From Alphaproteobacteria bacterium (GTDB lineage: Bacteria; Pseudomonadota; Alphaproteobacteria; RF32; CAG-239): a stretch of 41,377 nt of DNA. The stretch lies in contig JAFSWL010000001.1 in assembly GCA_017444525.1 (NCBI GenBank), forward strand, positions 1 through 41,377, in the 5' to 3' direction. The position numbers and the translations under genes are program-made. Below, piece by piece: positions 1 through 9,095 of this stretch; positions within the stretch are counted from its first letter, which is position 1, and every line of letters starts with the position of its first letter. The notes beneath the pieces were generated by a model that did not search any database, was not told the DNA's origin, and saw only the letters and a list, made by a program, of their open reading frames with translations.

Positions 1-356
1 ACATCATCACTTAAAAGCTCCGCTCTCGTGCTTCCGCAACCGCCCTCCCGCTTCAACTTCCCGTCTCGCGGTCGGTAACAGGGTTTATAATTTATTCCTT
101 TCTTATTGTCAACACCTTTTTATTATTTTTTTTCTTTTTTTTGAAGTTTTTTTATAACATACTGATTTTTCATTATATAATTTATTGAAAAATTTATCCA
201 CAGCATTGAATTAATATATTACCAATCTCCATTTTCTCTTACCACAAAGTTTGAATAAATAATAATTATTGATAGTAAAAGCTTTAAAAAACAAAACATT
301 AAGCTTTTATTAAACATTTTCTACCAAGATTCGAATTAGATTCGGAGGTCAATTTT
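1..356. other. Intergenic region: GC-rich leader, AT-rich block, DnaA-box-like site
   Basis: No gene is supported here. Bases 1-80 are GC-rich and read as the leader of the leftward promoter. Bases 113-350 are extremely AT-rich, with long T tracts at 118-155. TTATCCACA at 194-202 matches the DnaA-box consensus exactly. A perfect 9-bp inverted repeat TAAAAGCTT/AAGCTTTTA (276-284 and 301-309, 16-nt spacer) sits upstream of the gene at 357 and could be an operator. TATAAT at 176-181 is a possible -10 for that gene, but no good -35 goes with it. Confidence 0.5.
84..112 (-). promoter_or_regulatory. Strong sigma70-type promoter firing leftwards
   Basis: On the minus strand TTGACA (112-107) is followed after exactly 17 bases by TATAAA (89-84). 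This is the best consensus promoter I found in the window. The predicted start is near 77, just after a C-rich discriminator (CCCTG), and the transcript would leave the window after about 77 nt of GC-rich leader. A minus-strand ATGATG at 8-3 could be a start codon, or the leader could belong to a stable RNA operon. The downstream gene is not visible. Confidence 0.6.
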
Positions 357-1247
357 ATGAAGTTTGATTTTTTCACGTGCGGCGGTCGTTTATTTTGGGA
401 AGATTTATACAATTACCAAGATTGGGTGATTCAGCGTAACATTATGAATAACAAATGTCGGTTGCTTGATCCCCACAATATTCGTCGTCATTCCGGCACA
501 TTTGAGCAATGCAAAGAGATACTTTTAAAATATATAGAAGCATACGAGCTGAAACCATTGTATAATGATACTGTTATAATATTGCATGGATTCGGGCGCT
601 CCAAGAGGTCAGTACAGAAATTGGCCGAATCACTGAAAGATCTGCCGATGAATATTGTTTCTATCGGCTACCCTTCTTTACGGCGCAATGTCTACTATCA
701 TGCAACAATGTTATCAAAATTCTTAAAGAACATTGATATCCGCGGTCATTTATATATTATAAATATCGGCTGCAGTTGCTTGATAACACGTAAATTGTTG
801 AGTAAAAGCAATAATTATCGACAATATAATATTGCTAGGATTCTAGACATCAACCCGTTGAATTCCGGCAGTGATTTAGCAGAACTGCTTACGTCAAAGA
901 GTTTTTTCAATTTTTTGCTTGGTCCAATGCTTCGTGATATTTCAACACCCCGTGCGGTTGCATTGGCTCGTTTGCCATACGATATTGAGCATGGTATTTT
1001 GTTTGCACCTCTGACAATTCACGATATGGTTAAAAGATTGCTTTCCCGATTTGACAGTTTTCCGTTTACGACTCCTCCCAGTGAAGAATCGTACTCCGAT
1101 AATATAAAGCAAATTCGTCGCAATACTTATTTTCCGCTAAACAATGAAATTGTCAGCCAATACGCTCGTAATTTTATCATGACCGGTGAATTTGGAACCT
1201 CCGTCGCTGAGGAAGATGATGAAAACGAATCCGATAATATCAAATAG
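357..1247 (+). CDS. Alpha/beta-hydrolase-fold protein with atypical nucleophile elbow
   Basis: This 296-residue protein has no signal peptide. It contains an HGFGRS segment (residues 77-82) that looks like the oxyanion-hole turn after the first core strand of lipase-like alpha/beta hydrolases. About 60 residues later a strand ends in GCSCL (138-142), where such enzymes carry GxSxG. Ser140 would be the nucleophile, but the final glycine is replaced by leucine. No catalytic His or Asp can be assigned with confidence, so it may be an unusual lipase/esterase or a non-catalytic relative. The acidic tail (about residues 283-293) is low complexity. The start is supported by TCGGAGG about 10 bases upstream. 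It precedes the secretion-like locus by 155 bp and may be an independent unit or an effector-like neighbour. The function is not established. Confidence 0.55.
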   Translation: MKFDFFTCGGRLFWEDLYNYQDWVIQRNIMNNKCRLLDPHNIRRHSGTFEQCKEILLKYIEAYELKPLYNDTVIILHGFGRSKRSVQKLAESLKDLPMNIVSIGYPSLRRNVYYHATMLSKFLKNIDIRGHLYIINIGCSCLITRKLLSKSNNYRQYNIARILDINPLNSGSDLAELLTSKSFFNFLLGPMLRDISTPRAVALARLPYDIEHGILFAPLTIHDMVKRLLSRFDSFPFTTPPSEESYSDNIKQIRRNTYFPLNNEIVSQYARNFIMTGEFGTSVAEEDDENESDNIK

Positions 1248-1402
1248 CATCAACACCGTTTCAGATTATCAAAATTTATAGCCTGATTGCCATAGTATCG
1301 TTTGCAGCTTTATTACGAAAATTTAACAAATATGTCATAAAATATTGAAAAATTTTATGTTATACTGTATTCTGATAAGGTATACTAAATAAGGATTTTG
1401 CT
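1248..1402 (+). promoter_or_regulatory. Probable promoter region of the VirB6-like operon
   Basis: This is an AT-rich gap before the first large membrane protein. A candidate promoter is TTGAAA followed after 17 bases by TGTATTCT (an extended -10) around 1345-1375. A ribosome site AAGGA precedes the ATG at 1403. The promoter matches are moderate in a very AT-rich stretch, so the exact call is tentative. Confidence 0.3.
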
Positions 1403-3892
1403 ATGGAACTAAGACGTTGTAGCCGTCAAATATTTTTATTTATCCTGACATTAGGAATGTTGTGGACTACTTCGGTATTTGCTGCAACACATGATTGTCC
1501 GTCAGATAAACTGACTGACGATAATAAAAAAGATATAGCAAATCAGGCCTTAACTTCATTACAAGAATCTAAAGTGTTTTATCAGCAATACACAAAAGAT
1601 TTCAATGCTGTATTTAATGACGGCAACGGGGCCTGTCATTATTTGAACGGTTCATTGCAAATTAACTTAAACAATACAGCACAGATGATTAAAGAAGATG
1701 CCGTAAAAAAGATGAATTACGGAAATAATGCTCCTAAGGGCATAGAGGCCGGCGATAAATTGCTCGAAGGAAATAATTTGTCTTCACTTTACGGTTCTTT
1801 TGTCAGTACCGATAATTCGCTTGAAGGAACCGATGTGAATATCTCGCGCCTTATTAAACGCGCAAACAGCGGTGTGGCCGGCGTGCGTGCTTTGTTAAAC
1901 TGGGCTCAGAATCCGGCGAACCAGGCAGAAGGAACAACCATGGCTGTTGATGCCGAAGCATCGGAATTACTGGAAACAATTTATAATTATAAACTCGATT
2001 GTAAAGAAGCTGTCATGATTGGCGGCGGTAAATTTAAATGTATTCAAGGAGTTTTACCGACAGCGCAAGAGCTTGCCAACGATTTAGAAAATCTCAGTTT
2101 ATCAGAAGTTAGTGCTTTGGTCAGTTCCGGAGGTACGATTGCCGGTATTCCGGTTCCGGCACTTAGCGGTCCGGCGGCCATTGCAGCAACGGCGGCCATC
2201 AGTTCGGTCGGTCTATTAGGGGCGGCGACGAGCGGAGTTATGGTAAAAGTAGCCGAAATGTTTTTACAAAATGCAGGTGCACTTACCGCGTTTACCGATT
2301 CGGCCAGCGGGTTTGCCGGCAAAGTCCAAAATCTTATTAACAGCAATAAATGTATTGAAACATTAGAAGATTTGAATACCACACGCAATAAACTGGGACA
2401 AACGGTTAAAGATGCCGGCAGTAAGTTGGCTATTTTGTCGGGAGATGCTGAAGTTACATGTCAATGTGATGACACTACGAATGAAGTTGTTTCATGTGAA
2501 GCTATAGACGATTCGATTATCCAAGACGGACTGGATGCCCTAAAGGAATGCAAAACCGTTGCGGACTATGAGCAACAACTGACAGAAAAATGCTATGCCT
2601 GTGAATTATTTTCAACTATTCTCGGTGCTGCGCAAAAAATTTCAAAAAATGCTTTCGATACCACAAGCGGCGCGTTGACGACTTTGGTTGTTATCGGATT
2701 TTTGTTGTATATTGCCTATAAAACGCTTTTAACGATTGCTTCACCTGAGGCACAAAAAATCAGCAAATATTTAACCGATTTGTTGCTACAGGGAACCAAA
2801 GTGGCAATTACGATTTTTATTTTGCAGAATCCGTCTTTTCTTTATAGCAAACTGTTAAGTCCGATTTTAGAGAGCAGTGTGGAATTCGGTATGTCGCTGA
2901 CCGGAACGTCAGCCGTTAAGGCGGCCGAAACCGGTAAAAAATATTCGCAAGGTTTAGATGATAATAATGAATACTTTTCAACTCATACTGCTCAAATGAT
3001 GGTAGGTGCTGTTGAAAACTTTACTAACGGGGCGACTACCATTCCGGCCATAGGCAGATCATTTATATGCCACTCGTGGACCGATTTGGGCTTTAGGAAT
3101 TTATACGTAATTCCACGGCTGAGTATGTTTGGCGAAGGTATAGTACTACTTATTGCCGGACTCGGAATATGGCTTTCTATCAGTTTTTATATGGTTGATT
3201 GCGCAATCGAACTGGGAATTGTTTGCGCGTTGATGTCATTTTTCGTGGCTTGCTGGCCGTTTAAGCTTACGACCGGCTATACCAAAATCGGGTGGAATAT
3301 GTTTTTAAATGTTTTCTTTAATTTTGTAATGATGGGTGTTATCATTACGACTGTTGTAGGATTGTCGACGCAGGCGCTATCCGTAGGTATGCCGCAGGAA
3401 GAACTTATCAACTTAATCAACAGCGACAGTGTGCCGGCCATTGAAGCGGCAATTCCGCTTGGAGGTATTCAGTTTTTAGTGGTTTTAGTCTGCTGCGCCA
3501 TGTGTTTTAAGCTTCCGGAGCAAGCCGGCCGTCTGGCCAGCAAATTTGCCGGCGGAGCGCAACTCGGTACACTTGGTGCTCATATTGGACAGCTGGCTGC
3601 CGGCATGATCACCAGCGCCACCGTCGGAGATAAATTCGGCAAACAAGGCAAACTCGGAGGACTGGCCGGATTGGCGGTCAGAGGCGGCAAAGCGTGGGGT
3701 AAATCGGTTGGCGAACATACCGGAGCTACGGGGGCACTCAATGCTAAACTAAATAATGCCAAAAGCACCATCAATAATATTAAAGGTCATCTTGGCTTGG
3801 GCAGTAATGCAAAAATGGGAGCTAAAGGTAGAAATCAGATGGCTAACAATCAGCAAGACGAGATAACCAACGGGTTTAATCAGGATAAGTAA
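1403..3892 (+). CDS. VirB6/TrbL-like polytopic membrane protein (unit 1)
   Basis: This 829-residue protein begins with a signal peptide (hydrophobic core about 10-27, ending VFAA). A Cys-containing periplasmic domain of ~390 residues follows, then CYAC (397-400) just before a first helix pair (about 422-475). A second membrane cluster carries the motif FYxVDC (D599, C600), CWPF and a following Asn-rich helix. A Gly/Ala-rich cytoplasmic tail ends the protein. This order matches VirB6/TrbL (PF04610-type) inner-membrane channel subunits of type IV secretion systems, enlarged by the N-terminal domain as in Rickettsiales VirB6 paralogues. Unit 2 has a recognisably related N-terminus and membrane core. 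It is first in a co-oriented run to 15161. AAGGA supports the start. Family assignment is by pattern only. Confidence 0.7.
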   Translation: MELRRCSRQIFLFILTLGMLWTTSVFAATHDCPSDKLTDDNKKDIANQALTSLQESKVFYQQYTKDFNAVFNDGNGACHYLNGSLQINLNNTAQMIKEDAVKKMNYGNNAPKGIEAGDKLLEGNNLSSLYGSFVSTDNSLEGTDVNISRLIKRANSGVAGVRALLNWAQNPANQAEGTTMAVDAEASELLETIYNYKLDCKEAVMIGGGKFKCIQGVLPTAQELANDLENLSLSEVSALVSSGGTIAGIPVPALSGPAAIAATAAISSVGLLGAATSGVMVKVAEMFLQNAGALTAFTDSASGFAGKVQNLINSNKCIETLEDLNTTRNKLGQTVKDAGSKLAILSGDAEVTCQCDDTTNEVVSCEAIDDSIIQDGLDALKECKTVADYEQQLTEKCYACELFSTILGAAQKISKNAFDTTSGALTTLVVIGFLLYIAYKTLLTIASPEAQKISKYLTDLLLQGTKVAITIFILQNPSFLYSKLLSPILESSVEFGMSLTGTSAVKAAETGKKYSQGLDDNNEYFSTHTAQMMVGAVENFTNGATTIPAIGRSFICHSWTDLGFRNLYVIPRLSMFGEGIVLLIAGLGIWLSISFYMVDCAIELGIVCALMSFFVACWPFKLTTGYTKIGWNMFLNVFFNFVMMGVIITTVVGLSTQALSVGMPQEELINLINSDSVPAIEAAIPLGGIQFLVVLVCCAMCFKLPEQAGRLASKFAGGAQLGTLGAHIGQLAAGMITSATVGDKFGKQGKLGGLAGLAVRGGKAWGKSVGEHTGATGALNAKLNNAKSTINNIKGHLGLGSNAKMGAKGRNQMANNQQDEITNGFNQDK

Positions 3893-3904
3893 AGGAGAAA
3901 ACAA

Positions 3905-4129
3905 ATGAAATCAGCGATTTTTTCACTACTTGCACTTATCCTTATATTTACGCTTTTGAAATTCGGAGCGCTTTCCGTGATTGGCTCAAAGTTTTTTCAC
4001 TATACGGCGTATATTATACTCGTCATTGTTATCACAGGTGCCGTATTCATCGTGGGGATTAGAAACAAAGACGAACAATCACAGCAAGACATCGTTTTAC
4101 CTCAGGAGGAGCAATCTGATGAAAAATAA
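3905..4129 (+). CDS. Small two-helix membrane protein
   Basis: A 74-residue protein with two hydrophobic stretches (about 5-25 and 32-52) and an acidic, Gln-rich tail. AAAGGAG stands 8 bases before the ATG. It lies 12 bp after unit 1, and its last 11 bases overlap the start of the next VirB6-like gene, so it is almost certainly co-translated with the locus. It is about the size of small T4SS membrane subunits such as VirB2 or VirB3, but I see no diagnostic motif and leave the function open. Confidence 0.7.
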   Translation: MKSAIFSLLALILIFTLLKFGALSVIGSKFFHYTAYIILVIVITGAVFIVGIRNKDEQSQQDIVLPQEEQSDEK

Positions 4130-6542
4130 TAGTAAGTTACATATTTTCATCTTTATATTGCTCGCATTCTTTGCAAGTATACATGTTGCCGCTGCCGATG
4201 AAGAAGTAAAATCTGATGCCCCTTGCACCGAAGAGCAAAAAGAAAATATTCAAAAATCTTTGGTTGATAATCTGCAGGGTAATTTTGATGTCTTTAAATC
4301 TAAAGTTGCTGTCTACAATACTTTGGCTAAGGATTATTACAGCAGTTGTTTGCATGCCGAAGGCAATGTACAAAATCCTGCCAGACCGACAGTTGACGAT
4401 GCGGCTACGGCCCAAGCCTATGGTATAAATATTGAAAATGACAGCTTATATGAATATCTTGGTGCAGATTGGGATAAAAATCTGGTTGACACACCGGAAT
4501 GCCTACAAAAACATAAGGATGCAAATGCCGCCTTCGGTCCTGCGGCAGATGCCCTCAGTCAGCTGAAAAAGAATATTCAGCCGCTTAAAAATTCGAGCGG
4601 TACAAACTGCTCTTGTAATGCTGACGGTACCGAAATGCAGTGCACCACACTCAATAAAGAAACCGAGCAAGTAGAAAATCAAGACGGTCTTTGTTCTTCA
4701 TTGACAGGTATAATGCAAAGTTTGTCGTCTTGTCCGCTTTGCGGAATATTTGAAGCTATTTTAAGCGCCAGCGCCCGAGTTGCCAATATTGCATGGGATT
4801 ATGCTGCCACACCGCTCAGTGAAGTTGTTTGTGTGTTCTTCTTAGTTGTTTTAGCGATAGAATCGCTTAAAGCAGTTGCTTCAGTCAGTGGATTTAAAAT
4901 AAGCGCATATTTGAAGTCCGTATTGGCAATCGGTGTCAAAATCATCATTACGGTATTTTTACTCAGCAATTCTCAACCGATATACGAATATTTTATATCG
5001 CCGGTATTAAAAGGCGGATTGGATATGGGACTATCCATAGCTTCTGTCAGCGGCAATGTACAATGTAGCGATGAAAATGAAATCGGTGCATCCATTCCTT
5101 CGCCGACACTTGATGCCGAATTATTTAATAAAACACTCAATACCGTACGTTGTTTCGGTAAATCTGCATCAACTCTGCCTGCTGTCGGTATGGGACTGCT
5201 GTGTCATGGTTCGCTTAAAATTATGAAGATAAACCTTCCTGATTTCCATATGATTTTCAGCGGCTTAATTTTACTCGGAATCGGATTGATGATATGGATG
5301 TCGCTTTCATTTTATCTGATAGACTGTACGGTACAAGTAGGAATGCTATGTACGTTAGTGCCGCTTCTGATTGCCTGTTGGCCGTTCAATCTGACGAAAC
5401 AATATACAACCAAAGGTGTAAAAATGCTGATGAACACGTTCTTCAATTATGCGATGATGGGCACAGTATTATTGATAGGGTCGGAAATTATTGCATTTGC
5501 CATAACCGGCGACGGAGAGCTGAGCCTGACCGACTTGATTAATGCTCTAAACAATAATGAAGTCGAGAAGGTAAAAAAATTGTCGGCACTTGACAGTATG
5601 CGCGTATTGGTGCTTTTAGCCTGCAGTATTTTTACCTTAAAATTAATTGCCAAAGCCAACGGTTTGGCCAATCAATTCTCTCAATGTGCCGGTGCCGATA
5701 TCGCCAGTGGTATGGGAACGACTTTGGTCGGAGCCGCTACTGCAGCCGGCAAAGGTTTTGTACTGCGTCCTGCCGGACGAATTGTCGGTAACTTGGGCAA
5801 TCGGGCGCTGGAATCCAGCGGGTTGAAAGCCGGATTTAATACTATTGCCGATAAAGCTCTGGAGAAACGGCGCGGCGCTTTAGGAGCCCTTGGCAGACAG
5901 CTTGGGTTAGGTCAATATCAAAATCAACAAACAGGTTCAGGTATAGCTCCAACAACCGGAAACGGTGCCGGAGGTACAAGAGAAAATGAGAGCGGTGTAA
6001 GAGCCAGCGACGAGGATTATAAAGATATACAGGATTTAGAGAATCAGGATTTAGAGACACAGGATTTAGAGACTCCGAATAATGAGACTCCGAATACTGG
6101 AACTCCGCAAGGCCGTCCGAATCGTGGGCAGAATGCCACTGAAAGCGGTCGTCAACACTATGAGAATCGAAACAAACATCAACGTCCGAGAACACTGAAA
6201 GATATGAAAGCAGCCAATCAAAATCCTGTAGCGGCTCCATCGGATAATAATGCTTCGGCTGTTGACGACGAAGTCTCAAAATTGCCGGAAGAAGATAATA
6301 ATGTTCAACCGTCTACCGCTAAAGATGAGAATACGGTTCAAGGTAATCTCGACAATGACGAGCAAATAGAAAACGAGAACACTCAAAATCAAGGAGGAAG
6401 AGAAAGCAATAAACCAACTAATAGTAACAATCCAATTAAACCTAACAAACGCGGAAATACCGACAATACCAGACCAAACGTCGGCAGTAGCGAACATGCT
6501 AATTCCGAATCTGTAAGACCTACAGAGGAAATAATCAAGTAG
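4119..6542 (+). CDS. VirB6/TrbL-like polytopic membrane protein (unit 2)
   Basis: The ATG at 4119 is chosen because CAGGAGGA lies just upstream and a signal peptide (KLHIFIFILLAFF...) begins there. The frame stays open further upstream, but those starts would bury the signal. The product is 807 residues. A periplasmic domain resembles that of unit 1, with CPLC at 205-208 before the first helix pair. The core motif FYLIDC (D402, C403), then CWPF and an NTFFNY helix, matches unit 1 closely. After the last helix there is a Gly/Ala-rich segment and a hydrophilic tail of about 170 residues rich in Asn, Gln and Glu, with short repeats based on DLExQ and ETPN. It is likely an inner-membrane T4SS channel paralogue made by duplication of unit 1. 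Confidence 0.7.
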   Translation: MKNNSKLHIFIFILLAFFASIHVAAADEEVKSDAPCTEEQKENIQKSLVDNLQGNFDVFKSKVAVYNTLAKDYYSSCLHAEGNVQNPARPTVDDAATAQAYGINIENDSLYEYLGADWDKNLVDTPECLQKHKDANAAFGPAADALSQLKKNIQPLKNSSGTNCSCNADGTEMQCTTLNKETEQVENQDGLCSSLTGIMQSLSSCPLCGIFEAILSASARVANIAWDYAATPLSEVVCVFFLVVLAIESLKAVASVSGFKISAYLKSVLAIGVKIIITVFLLSNSQPIYEYFISPVLKGGLDMGLSIASVSGNVQCSDENEIGASIPSPTLDAELFNKTLNTVRCFGKSASTLPAVGMGLLCHGSLKIMKINLPDFHMIFSGLILLGIGLMIWMSLSFYLIDCTVQVGMLCTLVPLLIACWPFNLTKQYTTKGVKMLMNTFFNYAMMGTVLLIGSEIIAFAITGDGELSLTDLINALNNNEVEKVKKLSALDSMRVLVLLACSIFTLKLIAKANGLANQFSQCAGADIASGMGTTLVGAATAAGKGFVLRPAGRIVGNLGNRALESSGLKAGFNTIADKALEKRRGALGALGRQLGLGQYQNQQTGSGIAPTTGNGAGGTRENESGVRASDEDYKDIQDLENQDLETQDLETPNNETPNTGTPQGRPNRGQNATESGRQHYENRNKHQRPRTLKDMKAANQNPVAAPSDNNASAVDDEVSKLPEEDNNVQPSTAKDENTVQGNLDNDEQIENENTQNQGGRESNKPTNSNNPIKPNKRGNTDNTRPNVGSSEHANSESVRPTEEIIK

Positions 6543-6607
6543 ACGATTATTAACAATATTGAAAGTACAGGCGTATTATATTGAACTAACAAACGGATAG
6601 AACTGAA

Positions 6608-8056
6608 ATGAGATACTGGAGAGACATAAATATAATCAGATTACTGAAATTGCTGTGCATTGTGATTTGCACAATTGTCTCTTTGTCAGCTTGTGGTCAA
6701 GATGAAAACGCCCAATTAGGTCATGGTGCCGATGAACGAGCCGTTGCTGCAAGTCAGCGTTTTGAATGTCCGGCTCCGAGCGACAGTAAAAGTATTTTGA
6801 ATAATGCTCAGCCTAATACTGATAATCAATGTGTAGAAGGGAGTAAACAATGCATTCAAGGTTCTATCATCAAAATTTTTTACAACAGTCTCGGTGATAT
6901 GGCGATAACGGTATACAAACAAGTCACTAGTGAAGACTTACTTTCGCTGATGGTGCTAGCATTTTCGCTGTGGATGGCTTTTCAGATTTTACGACACGTA
7001 TCAGCCACATCTCCGGAATCCATCGGCGAATTCTGGACCAAAATTTTGCGTAAGGCCGCATTATGCTTCGCCTGCGGCTATCTGGCCTCTACTCCAGCCA
7101 ATATCATATATGCCATAAACACTTTCGTGTTTCCTATTTATATGACATTACTTGAATTTGCTTCAGCAGTATTATCATTGATGTCAGAAAAAGCGCAATC
7201 GCTGCGCGAATTCAGAATAGACGGACACGTAGAACCGATAAATTTCGGCTTATCCGACGGCGGTTGCTCTATTCCGGCCGGTACAACCATACAAATGAGC
7301 GAAACACAATTTCCGCAGCAACCTCTCGATATGATTAATTGTATGGCATGTGCGGTCAGCGATCAATTAAATGCCGGATATACCATTGCATTGCGCGGTC
7401 TGTTCGGAGAAGGTCTGTTTCGTTTTCTTGTCAGTCTGTTTTTGATGGCGGCATTTTTGATTGCCAAATGGGGATTTGCTCTGTATTTGGTAGATGGTAT
7501 TTTCCGCTTGGTGATGATGATTATAATTATGCCTTTTCTGATTCTGTTTTATGCATTTGAACAAACACGCAAATGGACAACTGTCGGTTTTAAGATAATT
7601 CTAAATTCTGCCTCGATTATGCTTTGTATGGCTATTTTGGTTTCAACAACCGTGATGGCCATAAACGATTTACTGACTTCCGACGGTGATACCTACGGAA
7701 ACTTAGATTCATACAATAATTTTGGTACAGTTCCTTTATCAATGATTTTGATAGGATTTGTTGTAATTAAATCCACAAAATTAGGAGTATCGCTATCCGA
7801 CAGCTTAACCGGCGGAGGCGGAAACAACAGCTTCCAAGAAAAGGCCGCAGCCCTCATCGGAACGGTTGCTCAATACGGATTTGAAGCTATTACCGCCGGC
7901 TTCGGCAAAATTGCCACCATAGCCGTTAATCACAGTGCCAGACTGAGGGCAATGCAGGAGAAAGTTCAAAAAGCCCGTGCCAAAATTGCACGAGTCAAGC
8001 AGGCCATAAATCATGCCGCCGGACGTGATATACAAAAGCGGGGAGGACAGGAATGA
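6608..8056 (+). CDS. VirB6/TrbL-like polytopic lipoprotein (unit 3)
   Basis: 482 residues. The N-terminal hydrophobic segment ends in LSAC (Cys29), a lipobox, so the periplasmic N-terminus may be lipidated, which is unusual for a polytopic VirB6-type protein. The short periplasmic part has CVEGSKQC instead of the CxxC of its paralogues, its last Cys at 82. Hydrophobic helices follow. The core motif is LYLVDG (D296), with the position after Asp being Gly rather than Cys, then a YAFEQTRKW segment where units 1 and 2 have CWPF. The tail is basic and Ala-rich. The last four bases overlap the next start (ATGA), indicating translational coupling. Its shorter length and substitutions make it the most diverged full-length unit. 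Confidence 0.65.
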   Translation: MRYWRDINIIRLLKLLCIVICTIVSLSACGQDENAQLGHGADERAVAASQRFECPAPSDSKSILNNAQPNTDNQCVEGSKQCIQGSIIKIFYNSLGDMAITVYKQVTSEDLLSLMVLAFSLWMAFQILRHVSATSPESIGEFWTKILRKAALCFACGYLASTPANIIYAINTFVFPIYMTLLEFASAVLSLMSEKAQSLREFRIDGHVEPINFGLSDGGCSIPAGTTIQMSETQFPQQPLDMINCMACAVSDQLNAGYTIALRGLFGEGLFRFLVSLFLMAAFLIAKWGFALYLVDGIFRLVMMIIIMPFLILFYAFEQTRKWTTVGFKIILNSASIMLCMAILVSTTVMAINDLLTSDGDTYGNLDSYNNFGTVPLSMILIGFVVIKSTKLGVSLSDSLTGGGGNNSFQEKAAALIGTVAQYGFEAITAGFGKIATIAVNHSARLRAMQEKVQKARAKIARVKQAINHAAGRDIQKRGGQE

Positions 8057-9084
8057 TGAAAAAATACATTATTACATTAATGTTCCTGCTTTCTGCGGTA
8101 TTACTTATATTACCGCGTCCATCCCGTGCCGAGCAAAGTCTGGTAGAACATCAAATTGCCGCGATTTTAATGGATGAGGCCCGCAGCGGTGGTGAGGTTT
8201 CTATGGCGTATGTCGCCGATGCTATACGCAACCGTATGATTGAACAACAGGTTAAGTATAATAAACGAGACCTGACGTATACTGATATTCTGTTTTGGCC
8301 GAATGCGTTTGAAGGGGCTCCAAAATTTAAGAATAAATCATCAAAAGCTTTGGAAGATTATTGGCTGAAAAACGAATCTGCCGGCCTCTGGAACACAGCA
8401 TTGAAACTAGCAAATCAGACGGTCAATAATACTCTACCGAAAGTTGCCCGCGGTGCCAACAGCTTTAATAAATCACACGGAGAGAAAAACTCTATTTTTC
8501 GAGATGAAAAAACCGGACACTATTTCTACAATATGGAACTCGGCGGATTTAAACATAATCCGAGCTTGATGACCGATGATGCGGACAGCACAAAATTCAG
8601 CGAATCTGATTATGTTCAGCCGCCAACAGGCTCATCAAATCAGCACTACGGCGACAATGAAGACGGTTCACGTGAAGCAGGACAGTGCTCCTTTTCCACT
8701 TTGCAGAAAGTGTATATGGAAGATACCGACGATGCTAAAATGTGTTGGTATTGTAACGTAGTTATAGTATTGATGAATTCATTTTTCCAAGCGGCGCATA
8801 AAGCTCTGCCAAGCTCCATTTCCTTGGGAAAATTGATTTTGAATCTCGGATTTTTGGTATGGCTTGCTTATTTTATTTTGCAGCAAGTAGCTTCTTTTTC
8901 TCCGATTACCGTAGGCAGTATGCTGCAAGAGATTCTGAAAATGGGATTTAAGGTAGCGTTGGCTTATGTAGCAGTAGAAAAAGGAGGAGAACTAATTGCC
9001 TATTACTTCATCAATCCGGTATTGGATTTGGGACTAAAATACGGACTGGCTCTGTTTACGGGGCTTGCGGGTACGGCATTATAA
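8053..9084 (+). CDS. SleB-type cell-wall hydrolase fused to the N-terminal half of a VirB6-like protein
   Basis: 343 residues. A signal peptide (about 1-26) is followed by a domain like the SleB/CwlJ hydrolases (Hydrolase_2 family). It has the DEARSGGE segment with the expected catalytic Glu, then an NRM helix, a WPNAFEG turn and a late ARGANSF...GHYFYN block. After a linker comes CWYC (231-234) and the first helix pair seen in units 1, 2 and 5, ending like their PVLxxGLxxG segment. The protein stops exactly where those paralogues continue into their second membrane cluster. The adjacent gene at 9096 supplies that second half. The enzyme would cut peptidoglycan in the periplasm next to the channel, a role normally played by VirB1. 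Hydrolase activity is inferred from motifs. Confidence 0.72.
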   Translation: MMKKYIITLMFLLSAVLLILPRPSRAEQSLVEHQIAAILMDEARSGGEVSMAYVADAIRNRMIEQQVKYNKRDLTYTDILFWPNAFEGAPKFKNKSSKALEDYWLKNESAGLWNTALKLANQTVNNTLPKVARGANSFNKSHGEKNSIFRDEKTGHYFYNMELGGFKHNPSLMTDDADSTKFSESDYVQPPTGSSNQHYGDNEDGSREAGQCSFSTLQKVYMEDTDDAKMCWYCNVVIVLMNSFFQAAHKALPSSISLGKLILNLGFLVWLAYFILQQVASFSPITVGSMLQEILKMGFKVALAYVAVEKGGELIAYYFINPVLDLGLKYGLALFTGLAGTAL

Positions 9085-9095
9085 GGAAAGGAAAG

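Noticed and set aside
1-356. tRNA or rRNA gene at the window start
   Set aside because: No cloverleaf or conserved rRNA segment could be found; only the promoter and leader of something beyond the window edge are supported.
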